Source of the DNA: JAUZRW01 sp034437755
GTDB taxonomy: Bacteria > Chloroflexota > Anaerolineae > Aggregatilineales > Phototrophicaceae
Assembly: GCA_034437755.1 (NCBI GenBank)
Contig: DAOTTV010000078.1
Location: 61,725-125,724 of the forward strand
Direction: 5' to 3'
DNA length: 64,000 nucleotides
Shown here: in pieces, positions 62,380 to 64,000 of the stretch
How positions within the stretch are numbered: position 1 is the first letter of the stretch
How the letters are laid out: each line of letters opens with the position of its first letter
Program-made: the position numbers and the translations under genes
Notes under the pieces: model-generated
Databases searched by the model: none
What the model saw: the letters and a program-made list of their open reading frames with translations, nothing else
Told to the model about the DNA's origin: nothing

Positions 62380-62543
62380 ATGTTACGTTTAGCTATTGGA
62401 TTAGTCGTACTCGCATTATTCGCCGCATTTCTCGGTTTTGGAGGAGTCGCCGGTCTCGCGAAGGTGCAGAATTAGTATTCGTCGTCTTCTTGGTGCTGGC
62501 AGTTCTCGGCGCTATCTTCGGCAGTAACAACATTACTAGATAA
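62380..62543 (+). pseudogene. DUF1328-type small membrane protein, frameshifted
   Basis: The ATG at 62380 (AGGGAG 11 bases upstream) gives a hydrophobic start, MLRLAIGLVVLALFAAFLGF, then GGVAGLAKVQN and a stop at 62473. In another frame the second helix continues at once: from 62469 ELVFVVFLVLAVLGAIFGSN and a stop at 62541. The two parts together make about 54 residues, matching the two-helix DUF1328/YtjA family. One base lost or two added near 62455-62468 would explain it. It may be a true pseudogene, a base-call or assembly error, or rarely a real shift. Confidence 0.65.
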
Positions 62544-62554
62544 TCGAGCGCGTA

Positions 62555-62588
62555 TTGACCGCTATCGCAGGGGTGGCGGTCGATTTTT
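62555..62588 (+). terminator. terminator between ribF/DUF1328 and era
   Basis: TTGACCGC, 12-base loop, GCGGTCGA, then TTTTTGA. The stem is 6 perfect pairs plus one G-T and lies just before the stop of era on the other strand. Confidence 0.5.
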
Positions 62589-62591
62589 GAT

Positions 62592-63536
62592 TCAGTCGTC
62601 ATCTGCCGGTATAAAATAGCCGACACGCTTCATGAAGGCGTCGTCACTGCGCCAATTCTTGAGGACTTTGACGTGCAAGTCAAGATAGACCGGACGACCG
62701 ATCATCGCCTTGATCGCCTGCCGCGCATCCGTGCCGATGCGCTTGATCATTGCCCCACCCTTGCCGATGATGATGCCCTTCTGCGAGCTTTTTTCGACGT
62801 AGATATTGGCATAAATATCGGTGCGTTTCTCACGATCTTTATAATCAAAGACTTCGACGGCGACCGCGTGCGGTATTTCCTGTTGCGTCAACAGCATAAT
62901 CTGCTCGCGGATCAATTCAGCGACGATGAAGCGCATGTTCAAATCGCTGACTTGCTCAACCGGGTAGTAACGCGGCCCTCGCGGTAATCGCTGGAAAATA
63001 TCTTGCACGAGTTGCTTAACCTCCGTGCCGCCTGCCAGCGCATTGAGACGATATGCGTTATCGTGATCGATGATCTCTAAATGCGCCGCCAAGCTCGCGC
63101 CTTCTGGCACGCGATCAATCTTATTCAGCACCAGCATCATCGGCGTTTTACCCACATATGGGCGCACCGTCGCGGCGATGTGATGATCCGCTTTTTGCGG
63201 GACTTCGCTCGCATCCATGATCCACACGATCACATCAGCATCCGTCAGCGCCGTCTCGGCAACTGTCATCATGTATTCGCCGAGTTTGGTCTGCGGGGCG
63301 TGTAATCCGGGTGTATCCACGAACAGGATTTGCCCACCATCCATCGTATGAATCCCCAGTTGATTGCGACGGGTGGTCTGCGGTTTAGGCGTGGTGATCG
63401 CAATTTTTTGACCGAGAATGGCGTTAATCAGTGTCGATTTACCCACATTCGGGCGACCGACAACCGCGACCACCCCCGACCGATGATCGTCTGACCAATC
63501 GTCGCTAAAAACTGTATCGAGATCGTTGGTACTCAT
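62592..63536 (-). CDS. era: GTPase Era
   Basis: 314 residues from the ATG at 63536, which overlaps the upstream stop as ATGA. GTPase motifs: VGRPNVGKST, DTPGLHAP and NKIDRVPEG. The C-terminal KH domain contains GIIIGKGGAMIKRIG, the conserved binding loop for the 3' end of 16S rRNA. It takes part in 30S subunit assembly. It is convergent with ribF and the small membrane gene. Confidence 0.95.
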   Translation of the reverse strand: MSTNDLDTVFSDDWSDDHRSGVVAVVGRPNVGKSTLINAILGQKIAITTPKPQTTRRNQLGIHTMDGGQILFVDTPGLHAPQTKLGEYMMTVAETALTDADVIVWIMDASEVPQKADHHIAATVRPYVGKTPMMLVLNKIDRVPEGASLAAHLEIIDHDNAYRLNALAGGTEVKQLVQDIFQRLPRGPRYYPVEQVSDLNMRFIVAELIREQIMLLTQQEIPHAVAVEVFDYKDREKRTDIYANIYVEKSSQKGIIIGKGGAMIKRIGTDARQAIKAMIGRPVYLDLHVKVLKNWRSDDAFMKRVGYFIPADDD

Positions 63537-64000
63537 GATTGTGTCTGTTGCCAATCGGCTATAGTCGGGTAGCGGGTCAAATGTTGTCGCAGGCGTGCGG
63601 GCAAATCATCCGGCGCTGGTGCAATCAGCGCCGTGACCTGTGCCAGCGGCTTGGTCGCGCTCGCATCGGCGTAAACCAGCACATGCACCGGATATTCTAA
63701 ATCCAGCGACTTGATGACGACCATATCATCTTCGCCATCGTTGCGATGCCCGATCACATCACCGCGCGGATACAGATTACTGCGCTTGAATAAGAACGTC
63801 CATGCCGGCTCGCCGGTGAGGAACTCGCCATAATCGAGCGCGATCAGCGCCGGCACGATGCTCAGGTGGGGCTTCCCCAAAAACACCACCCCGTAGCGCA
63901 CGATAAGTTCGCCGTCGGCAATCGTCTTCGCATCGGTAGCGTCATCGGGGGATGCGGTCGTCAGCACATAGGTCTCATCGTCGTATGTCAGCACAGTTCC
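63533..64000 (-). CDS. uncharacterised protein, probably partial at the window edge
   Basis: The frame is open to base 64000; a GTG at 63994 could be its start, but there is not enough upstream sequence to see a ribosome site. The visible 155 residues contain DGELIVRYGVVFLGKPHL, LDYGEFLTGEPAWTFLFKRSNLYPRGDVIGHRNDG and a C-terminal LPARLRQHLTRY. No family is recognised. It overlaps era by 4 bases (ATGA), so the two are translationally coupled. Confidence 0.6.
   Translation of the reverse strand, partial: GTVLTYDDETYVLTTASPDDATDAKTIADGELIVRYGVVFLGKPHLSIVPALIALDYGEFLTGEPAWTFLFKRSNLYPRGDVIGHRNDGEDDMVVIKSLDLEYPVHVLVYADASATKPLAQVTALIAPAPDDLPARLRQHLTRYPTIADWQQTQS

Overview
The window is chromosomal DNA from a bacterium that best fits the Chloroflexota, probably an Anaerolineae-like lineage. 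This is an inference from gene style, not from a marker gene. Supporting traits are secreted proteins with Thr-Pro linkers, a MalEFG system whose binding protein carries a fused starch-binding-like module, an XdhC/CoxMS/XDH molybdenum-hydroxylase cluster, and a nusA-ylxR-infB-rbfA-nrnA-truB-ribF block. There are 58 protein genes (one clearly frameshifted, one with an internal deletion, two cut by the window ends) and two tRNAs. No phage, CRISPR array, rRNA or complete insertion sequence is visible.

Region 1 (1-9.5 kb, + strand) is a molybdenum-hydroxylase locus. It holds XdhC (partial), a metallophosphoesterase, a HEAT protein, a fused FAD/2Fe-2S subunit, a small membrane protein, a nucleoside-phosphorylase-like protein, the molybdopterin subunit and a YqeC-MocA fusion for cofactor maturation. 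It is interrupted at 3.4-3.9 kb by hairpin-rich repeats and by a 124-bp MITE with IS66-type ends and an 8-bp target duplication. A purine nucleoside phosphorylase follows at 9.9 kb, so purine catabolism is a plausible theme.

Region 2 (10-23 kb) carries panB-panC (panB lacks an internal segment that should include the catalytic Glu), a zinc peptidase, fabF-fabH, an SDR protein, a GNAT/MenC-like pair resembling the D-amino-acid N-succinylation/racemisation system, proC facing pruA, and tRNA-Leu(CAG).

Region 3 (23-34.5 kb) is about the envelope and carbohydrate: an SH3b/serine-hydrolase, malE-malF-malG, small membrane and lipoprotein genes, a large (alpha/alpha)6-type glycosidase and a histidine kinase.

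Region 4 (34.6-54 kb) has a tight ABC exporter/methyltransferase/SDR/methyltransferase operon, argS, dcd, a second ABC exporter, an RNase H protein, tRNA-Val(TAC), an OmpR-type regulator, and a run ending in a GAF-PAS histidine kinase, a CpXC protein and a secreted TIM-barrel glycosidase.

Region 5 (54.2-64 kb) is the transcription/translation operon. It starts with a good promoter followed by an intrinsic terminator in the nusA leader, a layout that suits NusA autoregulation. It ends with ribF, a frameshifted DUF1328-type membrane gene, and era on the opposite strand. Function assignments rest on motifs read by eye; no database search was possible.
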